From Rutidosis leptorrhynchoides (lineage: Eukaryota > Streptophyta > Magnoliopsida > Asterales > Asteraceae), in NCBI RefSeq assembly GCF_046630445.1, contig NC_092334.1, positions 102,247,501 through 102,311,500 on the forward strand: a stretch of 64,000 nt of DNA. The letters run 5' to 3'. Under the pieces are notes generated by a model. That model was given only the letters and a program-made list of their open reading frames with translations. It had not been told where the DNA came from and made no database searches. The translations under genes were made by a program, and so were the position numbers. Shown here piece by piece: positions 12,734 through 25,152 of the stretch (its first letter is position 1; each line of letters starts with the position of its first letter).

Positions 12734-12745
12734 TGGTATCAGAGC
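12734..12745 (+). promoter_or_regulatory. Primer binding site of LARD-1
   Basis: TGGTATCAGAGC, complementary to the 3' end of plant initiator tRNA-Met, starts two bases after the 5' LTR. It serves as the minus-strand cDNA priming site. Confidence 0.93.
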
Positions 12746-13160
12746 GGTGGTCTTAGCAAACCAGTTCTGCATTAGTGTGTCTAACTGATAAGTCGTTAGG
12801 ATGCATTAGAGAGTCTGGACTTCGATCGTGTCTGCATGTCAAAAGTTTTGCTTATCATTTCTAGTCGGAAATCATCTGCTTATCATCCATAGGAAATTAT
12901 ATGCTTATCATTATTAGTCTAGACACATCTTGCTACATTAATTGCATGAGTAGTGTATAGACAAAATTCATATCTTAGCGTATCTGCTAAATCATATCTT
13001 ATCGTATCTGTTACTTAAACTTTGCCTGACATATCCCGCAAATTCCTCCGTAATCTATGAAATCTTTTGATCTCTATATATAGATATCCTATGTAAATAG
13101 AATACCACCCGATAGCCGAAAAACATTTTATATCGAAAATCCTTTATCCAATCGTACGAA
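12746..13160 (+). other. LARD-1 untranslated leader
   Basis: About 415 bases between the PBS and the first AUG of the small frame. It contains repeated 'cttatcat' and 'catatctta(t/g)cg' words and no open frame of note. The corresponding leader of LARD-3 (60659-61563) is recognisably related near its end ('acggaaatctttt', 'atatatac'). Confidence 0.6.
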
Positions 13161-13595
13161 ATGGAATTTGTCATCAGTTCAAGTCACTCGGATTCCGAAA
13201 TGGAATCTCACTCAAGCTCCGAAAGCAGTGTGACCGGAATGGAGCAACCAATCAGTCATCACCTATTCTGTATGAATTGGGGATGGGTTCTTAGCCTCCT
13301 CAATCATTGGAAACAAGAAAAAGGCGATCCTTTCCATCCACCACATTGCCCTCTTGGCGAAGAACCTGAAGCACTTACCGGAGAACCTGTTCCAGACACC
13401 ATTTTCTCTCTCATTTCCAGGGTATCTCGTCACGATTATATACTACATCAAATTCTAGATTTTATTTATCCGCTCGTTCCGACCGACAATCATCCTGGAA
13501 TAATAGAAGAAGTCAACGAACTTCGCGCTCAGGTAGTGGCTTTGGAGAATATGGTGCAGAGATTACAAACACCAGCAGCAGCACCAGCAGCATAA
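13161..13595 (+). CDS. Small LARD protein of unknown function (144 aa)
   Basis: I do not recognise a known domain. The N-terminus (1-35) is rich in Ser and acidic residues. Residues 36-75 include MNWGW, GDPFHPPHCP and GEEPEALTGEP. Residues 80-110 look helical (SLISRVSRHDYILHQILDF). Residues 114-137 (from IIEEVNELRAQVVALENMV) have a heptad pattern that predicts a short coiled coil, and the tail is Pro/Ala-rich. Homologous frames sit at the same place in LARD-2 (56246-55737) and LARD-3 (61564-61977), and most differences are conservative. It occupies the gag position just after the leader, so a capsid or RNA-binding role is possible but unproven. ATG 13161 is the first in frame; a second ATG at codon 14 could also serve. 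Confidence 0.7.
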   Translation: MEFVISSSHSDSEMESHSSSESSVTGMEQPISHHLFCMNWGWVLSLLNHWKQEKGDPFHPPHCPLGEEPEALTGEPVPDTIFSLISRVSRHDYILHQILDFIYPLVPTDNHPGIIEEVNELRAQVVALENMVQRLQTPAAAPAA

Positions 13596-13712
13596 CCAGT
13601 ACCACCATCATCAACGCCAACAGTACCATTACCACCTCCAACCACAACCGCGTTGTAAACCTCAACTTCACAATCCGTCCCACGAGCATCAACGTCATAC
13701 GCACCATAGATA
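13596..13712 (+). other. In-frame Pro/Thr-rich extension after the small frame's stop
   Basis: After the TAA the same frame continues with Pro, Thr, Ser and Val codons, with one more TAA, up to a segment ending SYAP and TAG. LARD-3 has TAA at the identical place and also keeps the frame through to SYAP-TAG. LARD-2 lacks this TAA and reads straight into the related tail. The ancestral protein therefore probably extended about 35-40 residues further, or the stop is read through. Confidence 0.55.
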
Positions 13713-14108
13713 CCATAGAGTACCAACACCAATAACTGACAAAGTATTAATTCATAACTTCATTGGAGAAACATTCCGCGGCGATTATATAATCTCTAAA
13801 GTCTTAGAGATTATCTAATCTAGCCCTAACCATAAATCAGTTAAGCGAACCAAAATGATAGAAGGAAGAGTAGAAACCCTGACAAAAATGGTGTGTGATT
13901 AACAAGTTAAAATTGTTTTACCAACAACATCAACAGTACCTTCAACGTCACCAGCATCATCAGTACAGTCAACATCAGAATCAACAACACCTATAACATC
14001 ACAAACTCCGTCAGTTCAAGAATCACTGTGGACATCATTACGAATCAATAACGTGTATATTGTATCAACAAGTTATGAAGAATTAACTCATTCCCTCTGA
14101 AGAAATTA

Positions 14109-14193
<85 letters not shown>

Positions 14194-14700
14194 AAATAAA
14201 AAATAAATCTTTTTGTCCTAAGCTATTGTGTGTGAATCTTAACTACTCGGTTAATTCATATTACAAATATGCAATAATGTACGTCCCGCAACTTAACCAT
14301 CGTTAACTACAATCTCTGTCTCAATTCAACAAGTTCCAATTCCTAATAAATCAAGTATATATTTGATTTTACACTTCATCATTGATGTAACCGAAACTTT
14401 TCAGATAACATCATTCGTACTTTGCGAAGTTCACAAGAATTTAACGAAAACCAACATCACATCTCAACAAATAACGAAGTATTGATTCATAATTTCAATA
14501 TTATTGAAGAAATACTTATGTAACCTCTAAAGCCTTCAAGGAATTATTCAATTCTAGTTCCAACCGTAAATCGAATGAGTTTAATTTAGTATTAACTCAT
14601 TAAAATCTATGTTACATCTAAGGAGAATATATACATATATATTTTCATAAAGACTGTAATAAAATTCTTATGTACAAAATATTAATTGTGAAAATTTTTT
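13713..14700 (+). other. LARD-1 internal, non-coding part with (AT)n
   Basis: I see no open frame of substance. It holds an (AT)n tract at about 14114-14190, also present in LARD-3 at 62174-62278, and text repeated in LARD-3 around 'gtattgattcataa(c/t)ttca'. Many short in-frame words suggest a decayed reading frame, but none matches a known retroelement domain. Confidence 0.5.
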
Positions 14701-14712
14701 AACGGGTAGGTA
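14701..14712 (+). promoter_or_regulatory. Internal copy of the polypurine-tract motif
   Basis: AACGGGTAGGTA is identical to the 3' polypurine-side motif at 17734-17745. It lies about 1.1 kb after the small frame. The same motif occurs at the equivalent place in LARD-3 (62826-62837) and, with two changes, in LARD-2 (55489-55500, minus). It might act as a second plus-strand primer or mark an old junction. Confidence 0.6.
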
Positions 14713-16749
14713 ATACCCGAGAGAGATATATAAATTCACAATTAATATGTTACATTCTTCGAATCAGATTAAGCAAATTATCAATTATACTTCCTACTTT
14801 CACAATAATATACATTCTTTCATAGAAATCAAAACAACCATACTCATTCAAACCCAATTACATATTCTGGTTTTAAAATCTCAGAACTCAATTCGAGATA
14901 TAACCGGTACCATCACTTTTAGATTCCTACATCTTTCAAAGCTATACTTTGACTTCAAAAGTGTGTTAGAACATCAAATGTATACAAACGATTACAATCT
15001 GTGTTCAAACCCTTCGAAAATCTCTGAAGACACTTCAAATAATGAGCAATCGAGATGATGATCCAACCACATATTACCCACAGTTATGTACTTAAAAAGC
15101 TCTCGAAACCAAAGTCATAATTCAACACATATCTGTGTCAGATCTTTTGGCATTTATTAGCCAAAATAACCTTGCAATTCCTTTGCAAAGTAGCAAATTA
15201 TATCACAGCTCCAGCAAGACAACTTCGATTTTTTCATTCGGAGTAGCCTTATCATAATTTTGATATATGTGATTACCCTTTTGTTATCGGAGAACCTTTC
15301 ATATTCCACCACATTAGCAATAAACTTACCAACAACTTCACTGATCTTGGGCATTCCGAAGAATCTTTATATTTATCGAAACCTCATCATTTACTCATCT
15401 GCCTCTTGTAACGAGAATTGTCATACGAATCATTGGGAATTAGCAATCAGTATTTTGAAAACTCACAGCATGTTGACGTCAACAGTTATACATAACGTCT
15501 ATTTCCAAGGCTTACATACTTCGAATGTGAAGTTTCTGAAAAACACTCTGAACCGCGAACTAGTTCTCGAAATGCTGATGAAGCAACAAAAACTGTAAAC
15601 GACCTTAGCAGTAAAAAGTTTGATGATAAAGATTAGTGTATTAACAAAGCTCAGAAATAGAGAAGTTTTGGAACTGGAAAACGGATTGAGCAAAGTATGA
15701 AGGAGGCTGTGGATAAATCACAAAGACTGAACCTACCTTCAAAGAATCCAAATGATTCAGTGTCTGCTGAAGTCATTAACGAATACCTTGCTCCTGACAC
15801 TAAACCCTTACAGACAATATTCTTCATCATCCTCTGATATTAGAAATTCTAAGATATCATCGTATCTTTCATTATAAATATACTCCATATTTCTGAAGAT
15901 ATTTCCATAACTATTCTTATCTGGAATCATTTATCTCTTTGCGCTATCTATATTACATCAAAAAGGAAACTGTTTAGTTCCTATACTCTGTAAACCTTTG
16001 AGTTTAAAATATGAATGTTTTTGAAGTAGTGTTGGAAACTGAAGCATGAGTTAGTATAATATAATGACACTTGATCAACGTGATTATATTACAGTAATTC
16101 ATGCTGAGTTTCTAAATGGAACGTGATGATTCAAAGATCATAACATCATCATGTACCATGTTATACGACTCTTGTATTCTATTTAACCTCTAAAATATCA
16201 AGAAAATATTTCTTGATGATTCGGCCTTTTCCAAGGTATTCTAGTAATTTGACAAGTCAAGATCGTGCCATCACAATTTCCTTCCTAGAACATTAACAAT
16301 GTTCATTCCGAAATTCATATCTGTGAATTCTGGACCATTACAAGCGGTACTTAATCGCAAGAAGAAGAAACGAAAGGACAAAACTCCGAAATAGAAATTG
16401 GGGTATAAATTGCAGTAAATAAAAGAGAGCATTAACTGTGGATGACAATGATTATAGAAGATAGAAACAGAGACTTTGAAATATAAGGGAAGATATAAAG
16501 CCCAACGACAAACCAAAAATTATAAACCATATATATCGATGCATATAGCAATATAAAGACACGGGAGAACTAGAAACACTATAAACCCAAGAGTATAGTA
16601 GAAGTAAATAGATTCTTCCGGCGGTAGATGAAAAAGAAGAATGACCGATATGAAAGTTATAAGTATATCGAGAATCAGAACTGGATGGAGCATATTGACG
16701 AATACTTTAAAATATGAGTTGAGGGGGAAAGAATAGAAGGTGATGAAAC
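14713..16749 (+). other. LARD-1 internal region, 3' half, non-coding
   Basis: Frames up to about 110 codons occur on both strands (for example 14747-15058 and 15260-15598). They are not conserved as frames in LARD-2 or LARD-3, although the DNA is. The region includes the palindromic motif at 16059-16091 and matches 63000-64000 of LARD-3 and 53000-54500 of LARD-2 (reverse). Conservation without frames suggests cis-acting or structural RNA functions, or simple shared ancestry. Confidence 0.5.
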
Positions 16750-17395
16750 ATGACTAGGAACTTAGAAATCAACAGATTTAACACACACAATGACGGAATA
16801 AGTAAATCAAACCCTCTAGTGAATAGGTTAAGCTTTTTGGGATTAATTTAGTCATACCACAACTAAATCAAGTGTGATTAGATCAACACCTAGAGCTATT
16901 ATTCACCACCTGGGTGATTTGGGTTGAGAGAGAATCGGAGGAGCTCACCAGATCTGAGTGTGTGTAACAAATGAGAGGCTTAACCTAAAATGAAGAACAT
17001 AAGACTTTATATACCCCTGCTGTTGACTCACCCGTACGATTCATCCATCACACATACGAGTTGGCTTCATCAGCCATATGGGTGATCACTCACTCGTGTC
17101 TTCTCATTTAGGTTGTAATTGTGACTTAGCTCAGCATCAACCGTGCGTATGAGCCTGTCAGCCGTACGAGTGAGGCTTCACTCGGACGTCTGACTAAGTC
17201 TAACATAGTCAAACATCCAAATCTCGTTCCTGCAGTTGCTGTAACCACATACAAACACGGATAGGATAATAACGAACTATCATGGTAGCCTGTAAACTGT
17301 TGTACCTGCAATGGACGTGGGTAGATGTCTAGGGACTTGCGTAAAATGCATCAACAGAAGGTGTGAGTTGTAAGAAAATGAAGGAGGTGAATTTA
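16750..17395 (-). mobile_element. Probable insertion in LARD-1, possibly a copia LTR
   Basis: Compared with LARD-2, LARD-1 has about 650 extra bases here. Matching sequence stops near 16748 ('gatgaaacatga') and resumes near 17395. The insert has recurring CGTACGAGTG-type words and an apparent TGTTAGACTTAGTC start on the minus strand near 17204, as in some plant copia LTRs. I could not find a clean TSD, so class and exact ends are uncertain. Confidence 0.35.
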
Positions 17396-17733
17396 TAAGA
17401 AAATCTCCGACAGAAGAATTAAAATGGACGATCGCATTTAAAGCGGATCCTAATTCCTTTTGTTACCGGAGAATCAAATCTTATTACAAAGATTTTCTTC
17501 AAATCCCTTGAAATCTGGAAATCAATCATATCTACGTCAAATGAAAAGATGAATCTACACTTACTCATTTCACTCTTCTATGTTAGCTTCATTCGTACTT
17601 TTCATATAAATGGATTGTTTATCCAAATTATTCGCTGCTGATAAAACTCTAATTTTCAGCCTGTATGCATCATGAAAACATACTTATTGTCATTCGCGAC
17701 CTTTCCACTCAAATTTTGGGACGAAATTTCTTT

Positions 17734-17746
17734 AACGGGTAGGTAT
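17734..17746 (+). promoter_or_regulatory. Polypurine tract of LARD-1
   Basis: AACGGGTAGGTAT lies directly before the 3' LTR start (TGTGATAACCC at 17747). It is preceded by 'gggacgaaatttc', a phrase also found before the 3' LTRs of R (as 'gggatgaaatttc') and LARD-2. It primes plus-strand cDNA synthesis. Confidence 0.8.
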
Positions 17747-18935
17747 TGTGATAACCCGGAAATTTCCAGCCAAATTTAAACTTTATCTTTATATTATTCC
17801 GACACGATAAGCAAAGTTTGTTAAGTTAAATCTCAAGAATTTTAAATTGTGTTCATACATTCATTATAACCTCGACCAAATTCTGACGATTCACGAACCG
17901 TTATATATAAATAAATATGTATATATATGTATATATATATTATAACTTGAGAATATTAATAAAGTATTAAACGTATAATACTTTACATGAACGTATTTGT
18001 TTCAATATGTTTATCGATGGAATTAAAAGATAATATCAAATGATTGATTTATCAGATACATTATGATATGATTACGGGTCTATGTTATGAGGTCCACTGT
18101 GATTTAAGAAATCTATTCTTTTTGACAACATTCGGAAAATGGTAAAGTGATTTATAAGTAAGAACGTAAAGTGTAAATAACTTAGATGTTGGATATCGAC
18201 AAGTTATGTAACTCGACATTTTTCATTAAGATGATTTCATACGTTTATTTAACCTTTGAACTTTATCCCATACTTCACCAACAAACTGTAATTTAAAAAC
18301 TTGAAACCTATTATGAATATATATGATTCTACTTTTCTAAAACATTTTATGATATAACGATTTCCATTATTTTAACCTTTAAACAAAATGATTCTTAAAA
18401 ATATATTTGGTTTTGGAAAAAAAATTTATTATATTTATTTGATTTAGTTTCAAACGTACAAAAAACGTTTTCAGTTTAAAAAGAACTTTATTATTAAAAC
18501 GTATATAACTTTTATAAATATCTAGAACCACTTTTGACAACTCATTACTTAACCAGTATGATAAAGATAACGATATTTATATTTTATTTTATTAAATATA
18601 TATAACGATTTAAATTAATATTATATATATTTATACGCGTATTATACGTACATAGTTTTATACTTTTACTATACTTAAACTTTACCTTTACTTTATTTTT
18701 ACTTTACTTTAACTTTAATAATTCACTTTAATAATTCATACTTTAATAATTTACTTTAATAATTCATACTTTAATAATTCACTTTAATAATTCATACTTT
18801 AATAATTCACTTTAATAATTCATACTTTAATAATTCACTTTAATAATTCAAAAATCTATTATAAATAGAATTCCATAGGTTTCATTATTTCATAGAAACT
18901 TAAAAATATTTTTCTCTAAACTCTCTCAATCGATT

Positions 18936-18997
<62 letters not shown>

Positions 18998-19666
18998 CTC
19001 CGTATTATTTCAAGATATTATTACTGTACATAAAATATTACGTCAGAGTGCTGTCCGAGTGATTTCGAAATTGTTTTTCGAGTGGGATTGGATTAAGGAA
19101 ATTATGCGTTATAGCTATGGAGGTGATTGGGTATGGTTCATGGGTATGCTCGTGAGGTCAATATAGTGTTTATCATCTCCGTTGCGTCTACGTACCTTTC
19201 CTGCAATATTGAATCTCAATATTGATATGTGAGTACTCATAATTTAACTTTTACATACTAATAGTGTATCCCTGACTAGTGCTCGAGTATATAGGATTAT
19301 GCATGTTTGTACTTTTGATATTGCCTTTAGCTAGGTTATGTTGAATCCTGAATTAGTTATATATGCGACTGAGATAAGGTATAAGATATGCATGTCGTTG
19401 GAAAGCTAGCGAAAAATTAAGAACTTTTCATTTAGATATCGAATGATTTCGATGAACGGATTTGAAGTTATAGTCCATCGAATTTTTGTATTATTATTAA
19501 AAATGATTATTATTATCGTTGTTATTATCGTCGTTCTAGTTTTATCTTATTATTATTATTATTATCTTTATCAATAAAAGGATTTATCATTAAAAATTGT
19601 TATTTTTTTTATTATTACTATCGTTATTATCGTTAAAGTTATAATTAGTATTATTATTATTATCCA

Positions 19667-19729
<63 letters not shown>

Positions 19730-21672
19730 GGTATTATTATTATTATTATTATCATTATTAATATATATATCATTATTTAAAAATGGTTATTGTTATTGTT
19801 ATTATTATTATTACTATATTATCATTAAGATAATTATTAGTATTATCGTTAATAATGTTATAGTAACTATCATTATTAATATTAGTGTAATTAAAACAAA
19901 TATTTGTAACACCTAATTATTTTGATTACTATTATTATCATTATTACAAACACGATATAAAAGACGATTAAAAGCTATTAAACGAAACGATTAGGAAATA
20001 ATGGGTAAGAGTATCATGATGAAATTAAAATATTATAAGATATTGATTTAGATAAAATTATCGTTCATATTATTTTTATCATTACTATTAATATTAAAAT
20101 TATCGTTAGTATTAAAACTATCATTTTAACAAAAATTATCATTTTAATAGAAATGTCATTGTTACTATAAAATATCATTATTATTATTATTTTAAATAGA
20201 ATTATTATTTTAAAGATAATATTAAAAATTATCGTAAATATTAAAGTTATCATAATTAGAATTATCGTTTTATCATAATGTCATCTTAGTAATTATAAAT
20301 ATTGATATTTTTATAATAATAATTATTATTACAAAATAATACAACTTTTACTTACTATCATTATAGATATTATTTTATCAAATAAATATTTAATACAAAT
20401 ATATTTTACTACGTGTAATAACTTACTTTAATAATACCTATCATATTATCTTTATAATATTAAATGAATCCTATAAATTTTATTACCTAATATATATAAA
20501 AGTATATTTTATTATATAAATATAATATAAAATTTTATTTATTAATAAATAAATTATATTATTTACTCTAATAAATCTTTTAAAAATATTTAAAAATATA
20601 AAACGACGATATTTAAACTATATATTAATCATGTATAGATTTTTGGAAATTATTTTGAGTCAAATTTACTTTTGTTGACTTTTGCATATTAGTCTCGAGC
20701 ATTAGGATTGTGGTACACTATGACTTGACCTAATTTGTTAGACAAATATTGACCAACACATAAATATATATAATTAATTTAGGTTCGTGAATTCGAGGCC
20801 AACCTTGCACTTGTTCAATGACGTTATATGTATTTTTACTACGAAATACAGTATGGTGAGTTTCATTTGCCTTTTTACCCTTTATATTTTTGGGACTGAG
20901 AATACATGCGCTTTTATAAATGTTTGACGAAATAGACACAAGTAATTGAAACTACATTCTATGGTTGAATTATCGAAATCGAATATGCCCCTTTTTATTA
21001 AAGTCTGGTAATCTAAGAATTAGGGAACAGACACCCTAATTGACGCGAATCCTAAAGATAGATCTATTGGGCCTAACAAACCCCATCCAAAGTACCGGAT
21101 GCTTTAGTACTTCGAAATTTATATCATGTCCGAAGGAGGATCCCGGAATGATAGGGGATATTCTTATATGTATCTAGTTAATGTCGGTTACCAGGTGTTC
21201 ACCATATGAATGATTATTTTTTGTCTCTATGCATGGGACGTATATTTATGAGAACTGGAAATGAAATTCTTGTGGTCTATTAAAATGATGGAAATAAATG
21301 ATTATGACAAACTAATGAACTCACCAACCTTTTGGTTGACACTTTAAAGCATGTTTATTCTCAGGTGTTAAAGAAATCTTCCGCTGTGCATTTGCTCATT
21401 TTAAAGATATTACTTGGAGTCTTTCATAGCATATTTCGAAGAACGTTGCATTCGAGTCATTGAGTTCATCAAAGATTATTATTAAATCAATTTATAGTTG
21501 GATAGTGGATATTATGAAATGGTATGCATGCCTGTCAATTTTTGATGTAAAGAAAGATTGTCTTTTAAAAACGAATGCAATGTTTGTAAAATGTATCATA
21601 TAGAGGTCAAATACCTCGCAATGTAATCAACTATTGTGAATCTTTTATAATGTATATGAACGGGTCCTTTCA
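17747..21672 (+). mobile_element. 3' LTR of LARD-1
   Basis: It is nearly identical to the 5' LTR, running from TGTGATAACCCGG to GGGTCCTTTCA, then the GAAGG duplication. Main differences are a shorter (AT)n (18939-18994), a longer TTA run (about 19668-19728) and scattered substitutions. The TATA box is at 18860-18867. Confidence 0.93.
19668..19728. repeat. (TTA)n microsatellite, 3' LTR of LARD-1
   Basis: About 60 bases of TTA. The equivalent run in the 5' LTR (about 10769-10797) is about half as long. Confidence 0.9.
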
Positions 21673-22320
21673 GAAGGAGCGAGTCGATAAGGAGCACGTG
21701 CTACAGGAGCAGCGCCGGGTACAAGATCAATATGAAATTCTACCGTGTGATGCGGCAGAAGTCCAGGTAAATCCTCGGGAAATACCTCAGGAAAATCTCT
21801 AACGACATGAACAACACCACTTTTCTTCTCTTCCTTGTCAGATTTTACCACATGGGCCAGAATAGCATGACAGCCTTTGCGAAGATATTTATGAACTCTC
21901 AAACACCAGATAAGATTCAACTATTCGTATCTCTTATCTCCGAAGATCATTAACGGTTCTCCATCTAATTGAGGAGGACGAATGGGTTTACCAACGCAAA
22001 CGATCCCAGCTCTATTCTTCGATAGCCAATCCTGACCAAACATGACATCAAACCTTCTTAGCTTTATTGGTATGAGGACATCTTCAAATGACCTTCCCGT
22101 TAATTTAAAGCACAACTTCAAATCATCCACCCAACTTTGTCAGTTTACCCTTTACTGGGTTCTATGGAATTTTTAACGTCCATGGTTGTTGGTGGATCAT
22201 ATGTCGTAACACCAAATTCCTCGGATATATGGCTTCTACCGTACCAGTGCTAAACAACTTCGAAATCATAAAATCTTGAGAAGGAATACACTATCATCAA
22301 AATCAGGATCCATGTGAGCC
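21673..22320 (-). pseudogene. Protease to RT-proximal region of gypsy element P
   Basis: On the minus strand, 22130-21921 encodes a retropepsin-side segment including RRFDVMFGQDWLSKNRAGIV. A TAG follows, and in the same frame 21917-21678 encodes RDFPEVFPEDLPGLLP, HIDLVPGAAPVARAPYRLAP, the linker that precedes gypsy RT. The join to [10 protein letters not shown] at 8769 is exact once LARD-1 is removed. Bases 22141-22320 look like decayed upstream protease sequence. The internal stop and missing gag make the copy non-functional. Confidence 0.88.
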
Positions 22321-23947
22321 TCTCTGGCTGAGAAAAATATTGTCATAGTAGTTTTCAGATGTAATTAGGATGAATTTAGTTCATGCCACAGCCCGCAGGC
22401 AAACAGGAGAAATTCAGAGGATGTATCTCACCCTAGGTTTTAAATTCATAGTGAACGATTTTTAGTCGGGTACAACATTATTACTCGCATTATGCCGAGC
22501 AAATTGCTATTTAATAAACGCACGAGCATGAAAATTTTCTTGGTCATGTTAATCAAAAGATACCCGTAGATAGGTTCGATTCTTCAAAAGGTTATGTATG
22601 TGAGATAATTACCATCTTATCGTAAGGGACGAAATAGTAAGGTGTTTATAAGTTCGACGCTTGAGGGTTCAACTAAAATCCCTACAAGTGACTGTCGATT
22701 ATCTCCGTTGAATTTCCAAATGTGGTCATGGAAATCATATGAAAATCTACTCCAAAAACGTAATAATAGATAACAAGATGCACGCTTTAGGAAATTTCGG
22801 GGGGTGTCACTACCAGTCACATAAGAATATGTGTCGTGCCTCCCAGCAAGGATATGGTGGTGAGTATCGAACTAACATTTAATTAAACATAGTGTAATAG
22901 GGTGAACCCAGATTCAACAAGTGATGATGATTATCAAGGAATAAGAGGTATGCCGTTAACAAGAATGAATGTAAAATTCCACAGCTCCTCGCTTCACAAC
23001 CTTTATGGTATATGAGAGACTATAAATCCACTCATAAGCACGAGATGGATAGTTTGGCTAAAACGAGTTCTTCGTATATCCACAAATAAGATAATGAGTA
23101 TTTTCATTCCTCATGTAATAACATTGGAATTTCTGAATGAGTAGTATAAAAGTTTTCTTTGACTCGCTTTCTATTCCTCATGTCACAATATTGGAATTTC
23201 TATATGAATTAACGTAATATAATCCCGTTGGCCAGACGCCATTATATTTCACTAATTCATAGTTCTATTCCAATAGCACTGCATAAGGTCAGGACACTTG
23301 GTCAACACCAAATTTCAACACAATTTTCTTTAGAATGATTTCTTAAACAGTGTGCTAAGGATAGCACAAAGAGACAAAAACATAAAAAGTAATGAATAAA
23401 AGTAACGATGACATAGAAATGTCTTTGAAGTATCAAGAATCTTTAAAAGTCAAGAATGACGTTTTTCGGTTCGAAAACCAAAGCACCAAGGCACAAGGGC
23501 ACAAGGGCGCAAAGGCACGTAATATAACAAGAATGTTATATACCTAAACATAATAGCTGACATCGAAATGCCGAGCATTTAGAAGTCAAGAATGACATCT
23601 CGCGTAATATAACTCAAACGTTATATACATAACTATAATAGATGACATAGAAATGTCGATTAATTCCAAAAGTCAAGAATGAAATCCCTCGGTTTCACTA
23701 ACCAAGGTGTTCTTATAAAAGATAAACTCACATGAGTCAGAGAATACGTTTAAATCGGAATGGGAGTTCCTCCCGAATTCAGAACATAAGAAGGAGATGT
23801 ATGTATATGAAAACAATATGCATACCAATACGATACAAATAATCACATATAATAATATGCTATAGGCCAGGCTGTAGACTAGACTCACTAATGCACCCTA
23901 TTGACTCGGGTAACGACATCAATGCAGCCTAATTTCCTACAACCTGG
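22321..23947 (-). other. Leader and gag-less 5' internal region of element P
   Basis: About 1.6 kb between the protease remnant and the PBS. I find no gag domain or zinc knuckle, so gag appears deleted. The region includes the palindromic motif (23215-23247, core GTTGGCCAG) shared with Q and the LARDs. It also has short repeats such as 'aagtcaagaatga' (near 23450, 23583 and 23670) and a small run of 'ggcacaagg' words near 23490. Confidence 0.6.
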
Positions 23948-23959
23948 CTCTGATACCAA
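23948..23959 (-). promoter_or_regulatory. Primer binding site of element P
   Basis: GCTCTGATACCA on the + strand is the reverse complement of the tRNA-Met site TGGTATCAGAGC. It adjoins the LTR that begins at about 23961 and orients P on the minus strand, in agreement with its RT. Confidence 0.85.
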
Positions 23960-25009
23960 CTTTAACGAACCGTCAAAGTACACTTGACGACCATCATTAT
24001 CTTGGTCCCACAGCTTGATCATAACTCTAAATAAATTTAATAAATAACCTTGCATTCTTTATTTAAAAATGATTTTCTATAAAGGAAACCTACCAAAATA
24101 TGTAAGTTTAGAAAAACCATACATAAGTACTTAACCAAAAGTTGACCAACACAAAGTCAACAAACACCCACAATTTAATGTATCAAAATAGAATGCAAGT
24201 TAATGTTTAACAAAAGCTGCCATCATAAATATGCAGACTCTCTAAGCACAGCGGAAGCAATCAATCATGAACCTGAGAAAAAAACATGCGAGTAATCTGT
24301 CAACAAAAATGTTGAGTGAATTATAGGTTTAATATTCAAACAATAATTAATTTAAACAATAAAAATTTATGTTTGAAAACATAAAGACTCATCTTGGACC
24401 ACAAAATTATATGCTCGAAAACATATAAAAAGATTATTCCATTAACCTGTGAGCCACCTGGTAATTCACTTAACAACTCCTTACCCTTAACAAAACCAAT
24501 ATAACAATATACACTGAACATGTGTATCTTCCAAAAATACGAAGTACTAATACATTCCGTCTGTAACTGCTAGCGCGACTAGCACGAAATGGGGCTGTCA
24601 GGCCCGATAGATCTATCCATAGGATTCGCATTCACCAGTAGAAACCAGTGATTAAAATTACCAGATTAGGGAATATTTTTGTTCGACTCACAATGAATAA
24701 TTTAAACCAACTTCCAGTTGTGTCCAATTTGTAAAATAAAATGCATGTATTCTCATCCCAAAAGATTTAAAATAGAAAAATGAGACTATAACTCACCTTA
24801 ACGTAAATGATGCAACAACACAGTAATGTGAATAACAAATGGTAAAGTGATCAAGAATGACCACAACGCCGACTTATAAATAAACCAGGTCGATATAAAT
24901 AACTAACTTAGGTCAAGTCTTAGTATGATAGCTATAGCACTTGTTGCAAATAAACATAGGACAACACTCAGTATGTTTCGGTATGATCAGGACAACGTAT
25001 AACACGTAC

Positions 25010-25110
25010 TTTCTATTTTTAGAAAGTTTCTATTTTTAGTAGGTTCCCATTTTTGGAAAGTTTCTATTTTTGGAAAGTTTCTATTTTTGGAAAGTTTCTA
25101 TTTTTGGAAG
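25010..25110. repeat. 17-bp tandem repeat in LTR P
   Basis: About six copies of GTTTCTATTTTTGGAAA, the outer ones degenerate. It lies just beside the TTGACT cluster, in the upstream half of the RNA-producing LTR. Confidence 0.85.
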
Positions 25111-25152
25111 TTTTTAACTTAGGAAAGTTTCCTTAATTAGAAAGTCATCAAA

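Noticed and set aside
12734-12745. tRNA genes suggested by tRNA-Met matching words
   Set aside because: These are only 12-base primer sites next to LTRs; no cloverleaf is present.
14747-15598. Frames of about 100 codons in the LARD-1 core
   Set aside because: They are not kept open in LARD-2 or LARD-3 although the DNA is shared.
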